Positions 8,690-18,253 of a stretch of DNA of 64,000 nt are shown in pieces. This DNA is from Novosphingobium hassiacum (lineage in GTDB: Bacteria; Pseudomonadota; Alphaproteobacteria; Sphingomonadales; Sphingomonadaceae). A program made the translations under genes and the position numbers. Positions within the stretch are counted from its first letter, which is position 1; each line of letters begins with the position of its first letter. Where the stretch lies: assembly GCF_014196055.1 (NCBI RefSeq), contig NZ_JACICY010000006.1:62001-126000 (forward strand), in the 5' to 3' direction. The notes beneath the pieces were generated by a model, which was not told where the DNA came from, ran no database searches, and saw only the letters and a program-made list of their open reading frames with translations.

Positions 8690-10954
8690 TCACTTGAGCG
8701 CGAGGGTATCGACGGCCTGGCCGGCAGGGCTGGTCCACTGATAGCTGGAGACGCCGCTCTTGCGCAGTTTGGCGATGATGTCCTGCGCCGAGGCCTCGCT
8801 TTCGAACGGGCCTGTGAGCAGGCGGAAGTTGCTGCGCCAAGGCGACATGTAGGGCTTGCGGCCGCGCAGGACTTCGGGCGCTTCCTTGACCAGGCGGCGC
8901 CACTCGTTGTCCATCATGTCCTTGTTTGCGCCGGTCAGGACCTGGACCCAGATGCGGCTTGGATGGCTTGGCGCGGCCTTCTTCGCCTTGGCATCCTTGG
9001 CGTCCTGCGCGGTCTTGGCAGCTGCCTTGGCAGTGGCAGCGATCTTGGCCGGAGGCTCCTTGGCAGCGGTGCGCGAGACGTCGGACGGGGCGTCGGGACG
9101 CTCGCCGCGCGGGTCTGACTTGATGACCGGCTTTGGCGGAAGGCGCGTGATGTCGACCGCCGCAACTGCTGGCTGACGCTCCTCGGCAGGAGGCGCGAAA
9201 CTTTTGAAAAGCGACACAAAATCGGCAGGCTTATCCGGCGTCGCGGTGCTCTCCGGCACTGATGCGGAACCGGTCGAAATGCCTTGCGCCGATGCGATTT
9301 GGGTAGGGGCGGGAGACGGGGGCGAGGTGACGGGGTTTGCCGCTGGCGATGTCGTTTGCGGTAGCGGCTGAGCGGTTGATGAGGGAGCGAGCCGCGCGAG
9401 GTCGAAACTCGAGCCAGACGCTGCCGGACTGACGGCGGCAGCGCCACTGGATTTGGTGTCGGGAAGCGCAATCGACGGCGTGGCTGGTGCGCTCGCTGTC
9501 GCTGTCGTTGGCGCTGTCGCGATCGGAGCGGCCGTTGTGGCCGTCGTACCCGGACGAGGAGTCGCCAGTGCGGGGGTCGAAGTCAGCGGCGTATAGGACG
9601 GTGCCGTCAGCGCTGTTGTGGTCGTCGGCGCGGATGTTGCCGGACGGACCGTAGATGGCAGCGGCTGAACCACGGGCTGTGCCGAGGCGTAGCGCGTCGG
9701 TACCGAGGGGATCGCCGTGGCTGAACTGGGGGCTGTCGTTGTCGGCGTGGTCGTGCGGCGGATGGGGCCGACCGGTGGCCGCGTCGTTCCAGGCGGGACG
9801 TCGAGCGCCGAAAGCACGGTGGGCCGTGCCGCTTGGGCGGGGACGGGATTCGGTGTCGGTGTCGAAGTAGTCGTTGCCGCGACGTAACGCGTGGTGGGCG
9901 ATGGCGGCAGGGCGGTCGCGGTCGGCTGGGTGATCGAGGGCGTCGGAATGCGGCCCGGCTGCAGCGAGGCTGAGGCGGCGACCTTAACCTGCTCCTTGCC
10001 CGGACGACGACGCTTTTCCCGGCTGGGCTTGTCCGAGTTGGGACCCAGCGGTGCGCCGGTCGGCGTCAGGCTTGCCTCGGCATAGCGCGGCGAGCGCGGG
10101 TTGAGCGCGGCGTACTGCGCGATGCGCGCATCATCGCGGCCAATATCTGCAGCCCGCGGGAAGCGGCCGAAGTTTGCAGCCGCCGCCTGTTGCGCAGGGG
10201 TCAGGCGCGGCATGTAGCGCAGGTACGGCGCGATGCTGGACGCCAGCTCCTGCGGCATCGATGCGTAGGCGACCGCGACGGCCTCGTCCGGGCCGCCGGT
10301 GACGGCCATGACGAATGTGCGGGTGCGCCAGGTGGCGCGGTCCTGCTTGGCGATCAGCGGCGCGATCAGCGCTTCTGCGCCGCGCCGGTCGCCCGATATG
10401 GCCAGGCTGAGCGCGTGGCGGCGGGTCAGTTCGTCATCGCCGCCCCGGCTTGCGGCGACCTGATACCAGCGTTGGGCGCGGGCGTTGTCACCGACCAGAT
10501 CGTAAGCCAGCGCTCGGTCGCCCGCCATCGCGAAAGTATCGGCACCCGCGCGCTCGGCATCGTCGAAGGCGCGGATCGCATCGACCGGATTCTCGGCGAC
10601 GAGATAAGCCTTGCCGAGCAGGACCTTCGAGCGGGTGTTGTTCGGCTGTGCTTCGTTGGCGCGCGAAAGGAAGCCGATCGCCGCGTCGCTATCACCCAGC
10701 TTGAGCGCCGCATCTGCCGCATCAGTGAGTGCGGGGACATTGCGCGGATCCGAAGCGAGTCGCGCAAGAGCGGCGTTCAGTTCACGGCTTGGGCTTGGCG
10801 CGGTCGACTGTACGACCGGGCGCGATATCGTGGTCGGACCATCGGGATCGTCATCGACTTGGGCAACTGCGGGCGCCGCGATGGCCAGCGCAAGGGATAG
10901 GGCCGTGCCGTGCATGAATTTCATACGGGACATGATGGTGTAGCGTTGTTTCAT
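8690..10954 (-). CDS. Exported TPR-SPOR domain protein, downstream of ftsZ
   Basis: A 754-residue protein with a signal peptide (about residues 12-32, ending APAVAQ). A TPR-like region follows at about 55-210 (LNAALARLASDPRNVPAL, DAAIGFLSRANEAQPNN). Then comes a long Thr/Pro/Ala-rich low-complexity linker (about 310-640) and a C-terminal SPOR domain (about 670-754, beginning RIWVQVLTG). SPOR domains bind glycan strands stripped of stem peptides at the septum, so with ftsZ directly upstream a septal role is a fair inference. Candidate starts are 10954, 10933 and 10924; none has a strong ribosome site. The linker is probably a periplasm-spanning tether. Confidence 0.9.
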   Translation of the reverse strand: MKQRYTIMSRMKFMHGTALSLALAIAAPAVAQVDDDPDGPTTISRPVVQSTAPSPSRELNAALARLASDPRNVPALTDAADAALKLGDSDAAIGFLSRANEAQPNNTRSKVLLGKAYLVAENPVDAIRAFDDAERAGADTFAMAGDRALAYDLVGDNARAQRWYQVAASRGGDDELTRRHALSLAISGDRRGAEALIAPLIAKQDRATWRTRTFVMAVTGGPDEAVAVAYASMPQELASSIAPYLRYMPRLTPAQQAAAANFGRFPRAADIGRDDARIAQYAALNPRSPRYAEASLTPTGAPLGPNSDKPSREKRRRPGKEQVKVAASASLQPGRIPTPSITQPTATALPPSPTTRYVAATTTSTPTPNPVPAQAARPTVLSALDVPPGTTRPPVGPIRRTTTPTTTAPSSATAIPSVPTRYASAQPVVQPLPSTVRPATSAPTTTTALTAPSYTPLTSTPALATPRPGTTATTAAPIATAPTTATASAPATPSIALPDTKSSGAAAVSPAASGSSFDLARLAPSSTAQPLPQTTSPAANPVTSPPSPAPTQIASAQGISTGSASVPESTATPDKPADFVSLFKSFAPPAEERQPAVAAVDITRLPPKPVIKSDPRGERPDAPSDVSRTAAKEPPAKIAATAKAAAKTAQDAKDAKAKKAAPSHPSRIWVQVLTGANKDMMDNEWRRLVKEAPEVLRGRKPYMSPWRSNFRLLTGPFESEASAQDIIAKLRKSGVSSYQWTSPAGQAVDTLALK

Positions 10955-11023
10955 TCAGCCGCACTCATACAGGCCCGAACATGAAGCGGCGGCAACGAGG
11001 TCACCGCCGCAACATGTTGTGTC

Positions 11024-12490
11024 TTACTGATTGTTCTGGCGGCCGAGGAAGCGCGGGATGTTCAACGCGCTGCCGTCATCGCCATCGTCCTCGTCTTCGC
11101 GACTGCCGCGCGACAGATTGGCCATGCGTTCGAACAGCGTGCTGCCGCTGCCCGGCTTGGCCGGTGCTGCTTCGGGTCCGCGACCGAGGCGCGGCATGGC
11201 AGGCGCAGGCTCGGGAGCGGCTTGTGGAGCCACTTCGGCTGTGACCGGTGCATCGTCTCCACCGAGAAGAAGTTCATCGGCCTGAGGCTCTTCCTGAAGC
11301 TCGGTAAGGTCGAGCGTATCGGGCTCTGGATCGGCGGGCTGTACCGGTTGAACCTGTTCGGTTGCTGGCGTCCAGCTTGGCTGTGCGGTTGCTTGAGGTG
11401 CCGACGCTGCGGCAGGTGCCGGTGCAAAAGGCGCAGGTGCCATCGAGCCGGATGCCGGCACCGCAGGACCACGCGAGGTGGATGGGATGGTGACGGGGCG
11501 CGCGGCGACTTCGGCCTGTTCGGCGCTCTGTTCGATGCCGGTGGCGACGACCGATACGCGGATCTTGCCATCGAGGTCGGGGTTGAACGCCGAGCCCCAG
11601 ATGATGTTGGCGTTGGGATCGACCAGTTCGCGGATGTGGTTGGCCGCTTCGTCAACTTCAAGCAGCTTCATGTCGTCGCCGCCGATGATCGAGATGATCA
11701 CGCCCTTGGCGCCCTGCATCGACACGCCGTCGAGCAGCGGATTGGCGATGGCGCGTTCGGCGGCTTCGAGCGCACGGTTGGGGCCTTCGCCCTCGCCCGT
11801 ACCCATCATCGCCTTGCCCATTTCGCCCATGACCGAGCGGACGTCGGCAAAGTCGAGGTTGATCAGGCCTGGCATGACCATCAGGTCGGTGATCGAGCGG
11901 ACACCCTGCTGGAGCACTTCGTCGGCGAGCTCAAAGGCCTGCTTGAACGTAGTATCGGCACTGGCGACAAGGAACAGGTTCTGGTTGGGAATGACGATCA
12001 GCGTGTCGACGTGCTTCTGCAGTTCCTCAATGCCCGCTTCGGCGGCGCGCATGCGGCGCGCGCCTTCGAACATGAACGGCTTGGTCACGACACCGACCGT
12101 CAGCACGCCCTTGCGGCGCGCGGCTTCGGCGATGACCGGAGCAGCGCCGGTGCCGGTGCCGCCGCCCATGCCGGCCGCGATGAACACCATGTGCACGCCT
12201 TCAAGCGCGCGCTCGAGCTCTTCGAGCGTTTCTTCGGCAGCGGCACGACCGACTTCGGGACGTGCGCCTGCGCCGAGACCCTGCGTGATGTCAGGCCCGA
12301 GCTGAATGCGGTTGTCGACGATCGAATTGTTCAGCGCCTGCGCATCGGTGTTGACGACGACGAATTCGACGCCTTCGATCTTGGCGTTGATCATGTTGGC
12401 GATGGCGTTGCCGCCAGCACCGCCGACGCCGATCACCGTAATCCGGGGACGAAGTTCGTCGATGGCCGGCGGTCCGATGTTGATGCTCAT
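11024..12490 (-). CDS. ftsZ: Cell division GTPase FtsZ
   Basis: The tubulin-like GTPase that forms the Z ring. The 488-residue protein has the nucleotide-binding loop VGGAGGNA, the tubulin signature GGGTGTG at 109-115, the T7 loop [11 protein letters not shown], and a long Pro/Ala/Glu-rich linker (about 320-465). It ends in the conserved C-terminal peptide [13 protein letters not shown] that binds FtsA and other partners. GGGAG lies 7 bases before the ATG. It is the last dcw gene, 176 bases after ftsA; two DnaA-box-like sequences lie in that gap. Confidence 0.98.
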   Translation of the reverse strand: MSINIGPPAIDELRPRITVIGVGGAGGNAIANMINAKIEGVEFVVVNTDAQALNNSIVDNRIQLGPDITQGLGAGARPEVGRAAAEETLEELERALEGVHMVFIAAGMGGGTGTGAAPVIAEAARRKGVLTVGVVTKPFMFEGARRMRAAEAGIEELQKHVDTLIVIPNQNLFLVASADTTFKQAFELADEVLQQGVRSITDLMVMPGLINLDFADVRSVMGEMGKAMMGTGEGEGPNRALEAAERAIANPLLDGVSMQGAKGVIISIIGGDDMKLLEVDEAANHIRELVDPNANIIWGSAFNPDLDGKIRVSVVATGIEQSAEQAEVAARPVTIPSTSRGPAVPASGSMAPAPFAPAPAAASAPQATAQPSWTPATEQVQPVQPADPEPDTLDLTELQEEPQADELLLGGDDAPVTAEVAPQAAPEPAPAMPRLGRGPEAAPAKPGSGSTLFERMANLSRGSREDEDDGDDGSALNIPRFLGRQNNQ

Positions 12491-12594
12491 TGTCGGTCTC
12501 CCAAACGGGTCATTCTGGCGCCGGTGGCGGCGCGAAAAATTTCTATGGTTACCTGTTGCACATTGCAGTCCGGCGAATCAAAGCAAGTTTGACC

Positions 12595-12661
12595 TTTTCC
12601 ACAGGTTGGATCACCCAGAGCGTCTGTAATTACACCGTTTCCGAGGTGGAGCGGTGGATAA
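12595..12661. promoter_or_regulatory. Two DnaA-box-like sequences in the ftsA-ftsZ gap
   Basis: TTTTCCACA at 12595-12603 and, on the opposite strand, TTATCCACC at 12653-12661 each match the DnaA box TTATCCACA at 8 of 9 bases. The gap is the likely site of an ftsZ promoter. DnaA control of ftsZ is known in Caulobacter; here it is inferred only from these matches. Confidence 0.4.
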
Positions 12662-12666
12662 CGCCG

Positions 12667-13947
12667 TCAGAAATAATCCTTTACCGCTTTCACTAACCGA
12701 CTCGCCAGCTTCATGCCCTTGTACGATCCTGTGGGTGTGTAGGCCGGGCCGATCGCGCGGATATCGACCGGATCAGCGGCCGCAAACAGGACGAGCCCGA
12801 CCAGCGTCGACGAACTGGGCGTGGCATGTCCCGGCGGCAGGCCGAGCATGGTCGGTGGCGATCCGATCCGGACCGGACGCCCCAAGGCAGACTGCGTGTA
12901 GTCGGCAAGCCCGGGAAGCTGCGCCCCGCCGCCGGTCAGCACGACCTGCTGCCCGGTCTGACCGACAAAGCCCATGGACTTCAGCGACTTGGATACCTCT
13001 TCCGTAAAGAAGCCGAGTTGCTGGGTAATGACCGAGATCAGTTCGGCGCGGGGAATGCGGTTCTTGTCGTCCGCGTGGCGGGCCACCGGTCCGCCTTCGG
13101 GATCGCCGGGTGCGTTGACCGGGATCATCTCGCGGTGATCGGCTGGGCTGGCGATGGCCGAGCCGGACATGCACTTGAGTCGCTCTGCCTGATAGCGGCG
13201 GATGCCGAATGCGGACGCGATGGCATCGGTGATGTCGCCCGACCCGTACTGGATGACCTGCATGCCGAGCAGCATGCCCGCGGCATAAACCGAAACGGTG
13301 GTAACTTCCGCGCCAAATTCGACCAGTGCAACGCCGAGTTCGCGCTCTTCGGGGCTGAGGCAGGCGTGGCCTGCGGCGACGGGCGAGCCGACGACGGCCT
13401 CCACATCGAGATGCGCGTTCTGCACCGCCTCGGTCAGGTTGCGGATCGGCGCGCCGTCGGCGAGCATGACATGGATATCGACCGCCAGCCGTTCGGCATG
13501 GAGGCCCTTGGGATTGGGCACGCCGTGCGCGCCATCAAGCGTGTAGTGCGCGGGCTGGGCGTGGAGCACGGTGCGGCCATCGGGTTCGATCACTTCGCGC
13601 CCGGCGACAAGCAGGTGTTCGATATCGTCTTGTTCGATCCGCCGCCCGCCGACTTCGACTTCGACCCGCGCAGTGGTGCTGGCAAGCCCTGCCCCCGAGC
13701 ACCCGATCCAGACCTTCTGGATGCCGATGTTGGCCATCTTCTCGGCGCGTTCGATCGCGTCGCGCACCGAATGCGTGGCCGCCTGCATATCGGTGACGTA
13801 ACCGCGCTTGATCCCCTGCGCGGCGCGATGGCCCGATCCCAGCACGACCATCTCGCCGGTTTCGGACAGCCCGGCGATCATCGCGGACACGCGGAACGAC
13901 CCGACGTTTACGGCTGCAAAAACCTTGGTGATGCGGGGGGTTGCCAT
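12667..13947 (-). CDS. ftsA: Cell division protein FtsA
   Basis: An actin-like ATPase that tethers FtsZ to the membrane and recruits late divisome proteins. The 426-residue protein has the actin-fold phosphate loops (AAVNVGSFRVSAMIAG at the N-terminus and VVLTGGGAQLPGL near 340). The SHS2/1C domain region lies between about 85 and 165. The C-terminus ends in an amphipathic membrane-targeting helix (KLASRLVKAVKDYF). It starts 8 bases after the ftsQ stop. A gap of 176 bases follows before ftsZ. Confidence 0.97.
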   Translation of the reverse strand: MATPRITKVFAAVNVGSFRVSAMIAGLSETGEMVVLGSGHRAAQGIKRGYVTDMQAATHSVRDAIERAEKMANIGIQKVWIGCSGAGLASTTARVEVEVGGRRIEQDDIEHLLVAGREVIEPDGRTVLHAQPAHYTLDGAHGVPNPKGLHAERLAVDIHVMLADGAPIRNLTEAVQNAHLDVEAVVGSPVAAGHACLSPEERELGVALVEFGAEVTTVSVYAAGMLLGMQVIQYGSGDITDAIASAFGIRRYQAERLKCMSGSAIASPADHREMIPVNAPGDPEGGPVARHADDKNRIPRAELISVITQQLGFFTEEVSKSLKSMGFVGQTGQQVVLTGGGAQLPGLADYTQSALGRPVRIGSPPTMLGLPPGHATPSSSTLVGLVLFAAADPVDIRAIGPAYTPTGSYKGMKLASRLVKAVKDYF

Positions 13948-13955
13948 CTAAAAGA

Positions 13956-14930
13956 TCAGCCCTCTTCGGCTTTGGCTGAGGGCTTGCTTGTGGCGGCGCG
14001 CTTGGCTTCGGCCTTGGCCTGATCGACCGCGCGCTTTTCGGCGGCGACCTCGTCGGCGTGGCCGGGGACGCGCATGTAGATGCGGTCGGGCGCGCGCATA
14101 TCGAACGCGGCAACTTTTCCGCCGAGCAGGCGATTGACGCCGTCCATGCGCGCAAAGCTGAGCAGGGCACTGGCAGCCTTTTCATCGCCTTCGGGCAGAG
14201 CGAGTACCTGATCGGTCTTGAATGTCAGGTTCCAGCGGCGGTTGCCGACCCATTCGGCCTCGCTGACTTGCGGCTTCAAGGCGGGCGCGGCTTCGAGCAG
14301 ATGGGTGAGATCCTCGACGCGCTGGCCGACGCCGAGGCCTGATAGCACCAGCATGCCCTTGGCATTGGCGGGTTTTACCGTCTCGAGCTCAGTGCCGGTC
14401 TCGTCGATCAGGACCATGCGGTCGGGCTTGCGCAGCACCGCGTGGGGGGTGCGCTCGACGATGTCGATCACCAGCGTGTCGGGCAGCTTGCGCGAGACAC
14501 GGGCGTCCTTGACCCACGGCAGTTCATTGAGCTCATCGCGCAGCGACGCCAGATCGAGCGTCGTCATCGCGCGGTCGTTCTGCCCCAGGATGCGTTCGTA
14601 GATCTTGAGTTCGTTCATGCGGTTGACGCCGCGCACTTCAAGGTGGCTGACCTTGAAGCCTGCGTCAGACGCGATCAGCGCGGTCTGCTCTGACACGAGC
14701 GCGGGCACGCCGGCCATGACCGCGACAGTCCAGACCAGCACGGCGGCAATGGCGAGGATGACGGTCATCACGATGCGGTGCAGCGTCTCCTCGCTGAACG
14801 GTAGCCAGCGGACGACGCTGTCGAGCAGCGATCCGGTCTGCTGGCGCGCGGTGCGAACCTTGCGCTGCGTGGTGCGGGCGGCGGCGGCGCGACGAACGCC
14901 CTTGCCGCCGCGCTTGATGGTCTGCGCCAT
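13956..14930 (-). CDS. ftsQ: Cell division protein FtsQ
   Basis: A bitopic divisome protein of 324 residues. It has a basic cytoplasmic N-terminus (about 1-50), one transmembrane segment (about 55-80), and a POTRA domain starting at FKVSHLEVRGVNRMNE (about 92). The periplasmic beta domain holds the FtsB/FtsL-binding region (RVSRKLPDTLVIDIVERTP). The last 30 residues are Lys/Ala-rich and charged. It starts 4 bases after the ddl stop and ends 8 bases before ftsA, so it is part of the same operon. Confidence 0.96.
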   Translation of the reverse strand: MAQTIKRGGKGVRRAAAARTTQRKVRTARQQTGSLLDSVVRWLPFSEETLHRIVMTVILAIAAVLVWTVAVMAGVPALVSEQTALIASDAGFKVSHLEVRGVNRMNELKIYERILGQNDRAMTTLDLASLRDELNELPWVKDARVSRKLPDTLVIDIVERTPHAVLRKPDRMVLIDETGTELETVKPANAKGMLVLSGLGVGQRVEDLTHLLEAAPALKPQVSEAEWVGNRRWNLTFKTDQVLALPEGDEKAASALLSFARMDGVNRLLGGKVAAFDMRAPDRIYMRVPGHADEVAAEKRAVDQAKAEAKRAATSKPSAKAEEG

Positions 14931-14934
14931 GGTG

Positions 14935-15876
14935 TCAGCCCTTCCCGCTGTCTGCGATGGCCTCGGCGATAATTGCCTCGACCAGATCCGGGTAGTCCAT
15001 GCCCATTGCGCGTGCCTGTTCGGGCACGAGGCTGAGCGGGGTCATGCCCGGCTGGGTGTTGACCTCGAGCAGGAACAGACCGGCGACGCCGCGTTCATCG
15101 TCCCAGCGGAAGTCCGACCGGCTGGTGCCTTTGCAGCCGAGCAACTTGTGCGCGCGCAGGGCGATGTCGCGACAGGCCTCGGTCACATCGTCGGGGATTT
15201 CGGCCGGGCAGATGTGGTCGGTCATGCCTTCGGTGTATTTGGCGTCGAAATCGTAGAAGCCGGATTTGGGGCGCAGTTCAGTGACGAGCAGCGCGCGGTT
15301 GCCGATGACGGCGGTGGTCAATTCGCGGCCACGGATGAACGGTTCGGCAAGCAGGCGGTCGAATTCCTGCCACGGGCCCTTGGCATCGGCGCTGATCGGG
15401 TTGCCGTAATTTCCCTCGGCGGTGACAATGGCGACGCCGACGGAGGAACCTTCATTGACGGGCTTGAGCACGTAGGGGCGCGGCAGCGGGTCAGCCTTGT
15501 AGAGTTCCTCGGTGCAGACCATGCGGCCGCCGGGCATCGGGATGCCGTGAGGGACGAGCGCCTGCTTGGTCAGTTCCTTGTCGATCGCGATGACCGAGGT
15601 GGCCAACCCTGAGTGCGTGTAGGTCAGGCCCATGATGTCCATAAGGCCCTGAATCGAGCCGTCTTCACCGGGCGTGCCGTGGAGCGCGTTGAACACGACG
15701 TCGGGCTTTGCTTCCGACAGGCGCAGCGCGACATCGCGGTCCATATCGATGCGGGTGACGCGGTGGCCCTTGGATTCGAGCGCCTTGGCTACGCCCTCGC
15801 CCGACATGAGCGAGACCGGGCGTTCGCTCGACCAGCCACCCATCAGGACTGCAACGTGGAGTTTGGGGAGTGTCAC
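14935..15876 (-). CDS. ddl: D-alanine--D-alanine ligase
   Basis: ATP-grasp ligase that makes the D-Ala-D-Ala dipeptide for MurF. With the preferred GTG start at 15876 the protein has 313 residues, beginning [14 protein letters not shown]. Family motifs include HGTPGEDGSIQG, TYTHSG and the NEGSSVGV loop, and EVNTQPGMTP near the C-terminus binds Mg-ATP. The GTG overlaps the murB stop as GTGA, the same coupling seen along the cluster. An ATG nine codons upstream at 15903 lies inside murB and is less likely. Confidence 0.96.
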   Translation of the reverse strand: MTLPKLHVAVLMGGWSSERPVSLMSGEGVAKALESKGHRVTRIDMDRDVALRLSEAKPDVVFNALHGTPGEDGSIQGLMDIMGLTYTHSGLATSVIAIDKELTKQALVPHGIPMPGGRMVCTEELYKADPLPRPYVLKPVNEGSSVGVAIVTAEGNYGNPISADAKGPWQEFDRLLAEPFIRGRELTTAVIGNRALLVTELRPKSGFYDFDAKYTEGMTDHICPAEIPDDVTEACRDIALRAHKLLGCKGTSRSDFRWDDERGVAGLFLLEVNTQPGMTPLSLVPEQARAMGMDYPDLVEAIIAEAIADSGKG

Positions 15877-16844
15877 GTGCGGCCGATCCTCTTGATTTCC
15901 CATTCGAGGTCCACGCCGGAGTGAGCTTTCACGCGGGTGCGGACTTCTTCGCCCAGCTTCTCGATGTCGGCGCTGGTGGCGGCGCCGGTGTTGATCAGGA
16001 AGTTAGTATGTTTTTCGCTGACTTGCGCGCCGCCGACGGCAAGGCCCCGGCATCCGGCCTTGTCGACCAGTTCCCATGCGCGCGCACCTTCTGGGTTCTT
16101 GAAGGTGGAGCCGCCGGTCTTGCTGCGCAGGGGTTGCGAGGCTTCACGGGCGGCGCTGATGCGGTCCATTTCGGTCTGGATCGCTTGGGGATCGCCGGGC
16201 TGGCCGCGAAAGCGCGCGGCGACGACGATGCAGCCGTCGACGAGGTCGGAGTGGCGGTATGTGTAGCCGAGTTCCGAGAGCGGCATCGTGGCGATCTCGC
16301 CCGAGCGGATCACGATGTCGCAGTCGATCAGCACATCCTTGACCTCGCGGCCATAGGCGCCGCCATTCATGCGCACGAAGCCGCCGACGGTGCCGGGGAT
16401 CGAGCGAAGGAATTCGAGGCCGGCGATGGCATTGTCGCGCGCGGTGGACGAGACGAGGATGCCGCTGGCACCGCCGCCGCAATTGAGCGTGACCTCATCG
16501 ACGCGCTCGACCTTGGCGAAGGCCTTGCCGAGGCGGATGACGACGCCGGGGACTCCGCCATCGCGGACGATAAGGTTCGAGCCGAGTCCGAGCGCCATGA
16601 CCGGGATATCGGGGGCGAGGTTGGCGAGGAAGTCCTGGAGATCAGCGACGTCCTTTGGCTCGAACAGCCAATCGGCGGTGCCGCCGGATTTGAACCAGAC
16701 CAGCGGGGCGAGCGGAGCGTTGGGGGTAAGTTTGCCTTGAAGCGAAGGCACCACCCCCCGGCCCCCTCTTCTGAAGAGGAGGGCGAGATCGGAAGCCCCC
16801 TCCTCTTCAGAGGAGGGGATTGGGGGTGGTGTTTGCAATGTCAC
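15873..16844 (-). CDS. murB: UDP-N-acetylenolpyruvoylglucosamine reductase, palindrome at 5' end
   Basis: FAD-dependent reduction of UDP-GlcNAc-enolpyruvate to UDP-MurNAc. Family motifs are FKSGG and [13 protein letters not shown] for FAD binding, the GxPGTVGG-type loop [18 protein letters not shown], and a C-terminal [10 protein letters not shown]. An 83-base palindrome (16749-16831) lies at the 5' end. With a GTG start at 16844, which overlaps the murC stop as GTGA, MurB has 323 residues, and about residues 5-32 are encoded by the palindrome. Alternatively translation starts at GTG 16754 or 16751, just after the palindrome, giving about 292 residues and the usual family N-terminus ([15 protein letters not shown]). 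The GG-rich arm would then serve as ribosome site. I cannot decide between them from sequence. Confidence 0.93.
   Translation of the reverse strand: MTLQTPPPIPSSEEEGASDLALLFRRGGRGVVPSLQGKLTPNAPLAPLVWFKSGGTADWLFEPKDVADLQDFLANLAPDIPVMALGLGSNLIVRDGGVPGVVIRLGKAFAKVERVDEVTLNCGGGASGILVSSTARDNAIAGLEFLRSIPGTVGGFVRMNGGAYGREVKDVLIDCDIVIRSGEIATMPLSELGYTYRHSDLVDGCIVVAARFRGQPGDPQAIQTEMDRISAAREASQPLRSKTGGSTFKNPEGARAWELVDKAGCRGLAVGGAQVSEKHTNFLINTGAATSADIEKLGEEVRTRVKAHSGVDLEWEIKRIGRT
16749..16831. repeat. 83-base palindromic element inside the murB 5' region
   Basis: Outer arms CACCACCCCC (16749-16758) and GGGGGTGGTG (16822-16831) match exactly. Between them are two inner hairpins of the type CCTCTTCTGAAGAGGAGG and CCTCCTCTTCAGAGGAGG, separated by about 10 bases. 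Overall one arm is nearly the reverse complement of the other over about 36 bases. It has the look of the other sphingomonad palindromes in this window but a different sequence, and it lies where coding sequence is expected. Confidence 0.9.
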
Positions 16845-18253
16845 GCCCCGCCCCGTTCGCGTGCAATCGAATCCGCCAAACCCGCAGCCCACTTGGTGAT
16901 GTCGCCTGCGCCGAGGCAGACGACCATGTCGCCGGGCTGGACTGTGGTGGCGAGTTCTTTTGCCAAGGCGTCGGCGCTGGCGATCAGGTGCGCCGAGCGG
17001 TGGCCGCGGGCCTTGATGCCTTCGACCATCGCGGCGCTGTCGATCCCTTCGATCGGCTGTTCGCCCGCCGGATAGACCGGGGCGGCATAGACCACGTCGG
17101 CATCGTTGAACGCGCCTTGGAAGTCTTCCATGTGGTCGCGCAGCCGGGTGAAGCGGTGCGGCTGGGCGACCGCGATCACGCGTCCGGTCACGCCTTCGCG
17201 TGCGGCGGCAAGGACCGCGCGGATTTCGACCGGGTGGTGGCCGTAATCGTCGATAATCGTGGCGCCCGCGACTTCGCCGACCTTGGTGAAGCGGCGCTTG
17301 ACCCCGCCGAAGTGGGCAAAGCCGCTGCGGATGACGTCATCGGACACGCCCATCTCGACCGCGACAGCGATGGCGGCGAGCGCGTTCTGGACGTTGTGGC
17401 GGCCGGGCATGGGCATTTCGATGCCCTCGATCCGGCGGAACGATCCGTCGCGTGCGCGCAGCACCGCAGTGAAGCGGTTGCCACCGGGGACCGGAGTAAC
17501 CGCGTCACCGCGCACGTCGGCCTGCGCAGAGAAGCCGTAAGTGACGACGCGGCGGTCGCGGATCTTGGGGATAATTGCCTGGACTTCAGGATGGTCGATA
17601 CACAGCATCGCCGCGCCGTAGAATGGTACGTTCTCAATGAATTCGACGAAGGCGCGCTTGACCGCGTCGAAGCTGCCGTAGTGATCGAGGTGTTCGGGAT
17701 CGATATTGGTGACGACCGCGAGCGTGCCGTCGAGCCGCAGGAACGAGCCGTCGCTCTCATCCGCTTCCACAACCATCCACTCGCTGTCGCCGAGGCGCGC
17801 GTTTGAGCCGTAGGAATTAATGATGCCGCCGTTGATCACGGTGGGGTCCACACCGCCCGCATCAAGCAGGCAGGCGATCATCGACGTCGTCGTGGTCTTG
17901 CCGTGGGTTCCAGCGACGGCCACGGTGTTCTTGAGCCGCATCAGCTCGGCCAGCATTTCGGCGCGGCGGACGACCGGGATGCGGCCTTCCAACGCAGCGA
18001 CGACTTCCGGGTTGTCACGTTTCACCGCCGTGGATGTGACGACAACGGAGACACCAGCGACATTCTCGGCGCGCTGGCCGATCATCACGGCGATCCCGCG
18101 CGAGCGCAGGCCTTCGATAACATAGCCCTCGGCGATGTCCGAGCCCTGCACCGAATAGCCCATGTTGTGCATGACCTCGGCAATGCCGGACATGCCGATG
18201 CCGCCGATGCCGACGAAGTGGATCGTCCCGATTTCGGTGCCGACGCCCTTCAT
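16841..18253 (-). CDS. murC: UDP-N-acetylmuramate--L-alanine ligase
   Basis: Adds L-Ala to UDP-MurNAc. The 470-residue Mur ligase has the N-terminal UDP-binding glycine motif [12 protein letters not shown], the ATP P-loop [10 protein letters not shown] (about 110), the central EADESDGS motif, and the C-terminal DDYGHHP motif. ATG at 18253 overlaps the murG stop as ATGA, which fixes the start; the frame is open further upstream inside murG. The stop overlaps the proposed murB GTG. Confidence 0.97.
   Translation of the reverse strand: MKGVGTEIGTIHFVGIGGIGMSGIAEVMHNMGYSVQGSDIAEGYVIEGLRSRGIAVMIGQRAENVAGVSVVVTSTAVKRDNPEVVAALEGRIPVVRRAEMLAELMRLKNTVAVAGTHGKTTTTSMIACLLDAGGVDPTVINGGIINSYGSNARLGDSEWMVVEADESDGSFLRLDGTLAVVTNIDPEHLDHYGSFDAVKRAFVEFIENVPFYGAAMLCIDHPEVQAIIPKIRDRRVVTYGFSAQADVRGDAVTPVPGGNRFTAVLRARDGSFRRIEGIEMPMPGRHNVQNALAAIAVAVEMGVSDDVIRSGFAHFGGVKRRFTKVGEVAGATIIDDYGHHPVEIRAVLAAAREGVTGRVIAVAQPHRFTRLRDHMEDFQGAFNDADVVYAAPVYPAGEQPIEGIDSAAMVEGIKARGHRSAHLIASADALAKELATTVQPGDMVVCLGAGDITKWAAGLADSIARERGGA

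Noticed and set aside
9130..10030. Repetitive-looking Thr/Pro/Ala codons resembling a repeat array
   Set aside because: Irregular low-complexity linker of the SPOR protein; no regular repeat-spacer pattern, so not CRISPR or a tandem repeat of interest.
11222..12592. A 456-codon open frame antisense to ftsZ, and similar frames opposite obgE, ftsA, tamB and glnA
   Set aside because: All run opposite strongly conserved genes and show no family features, so they are treated as shadows.
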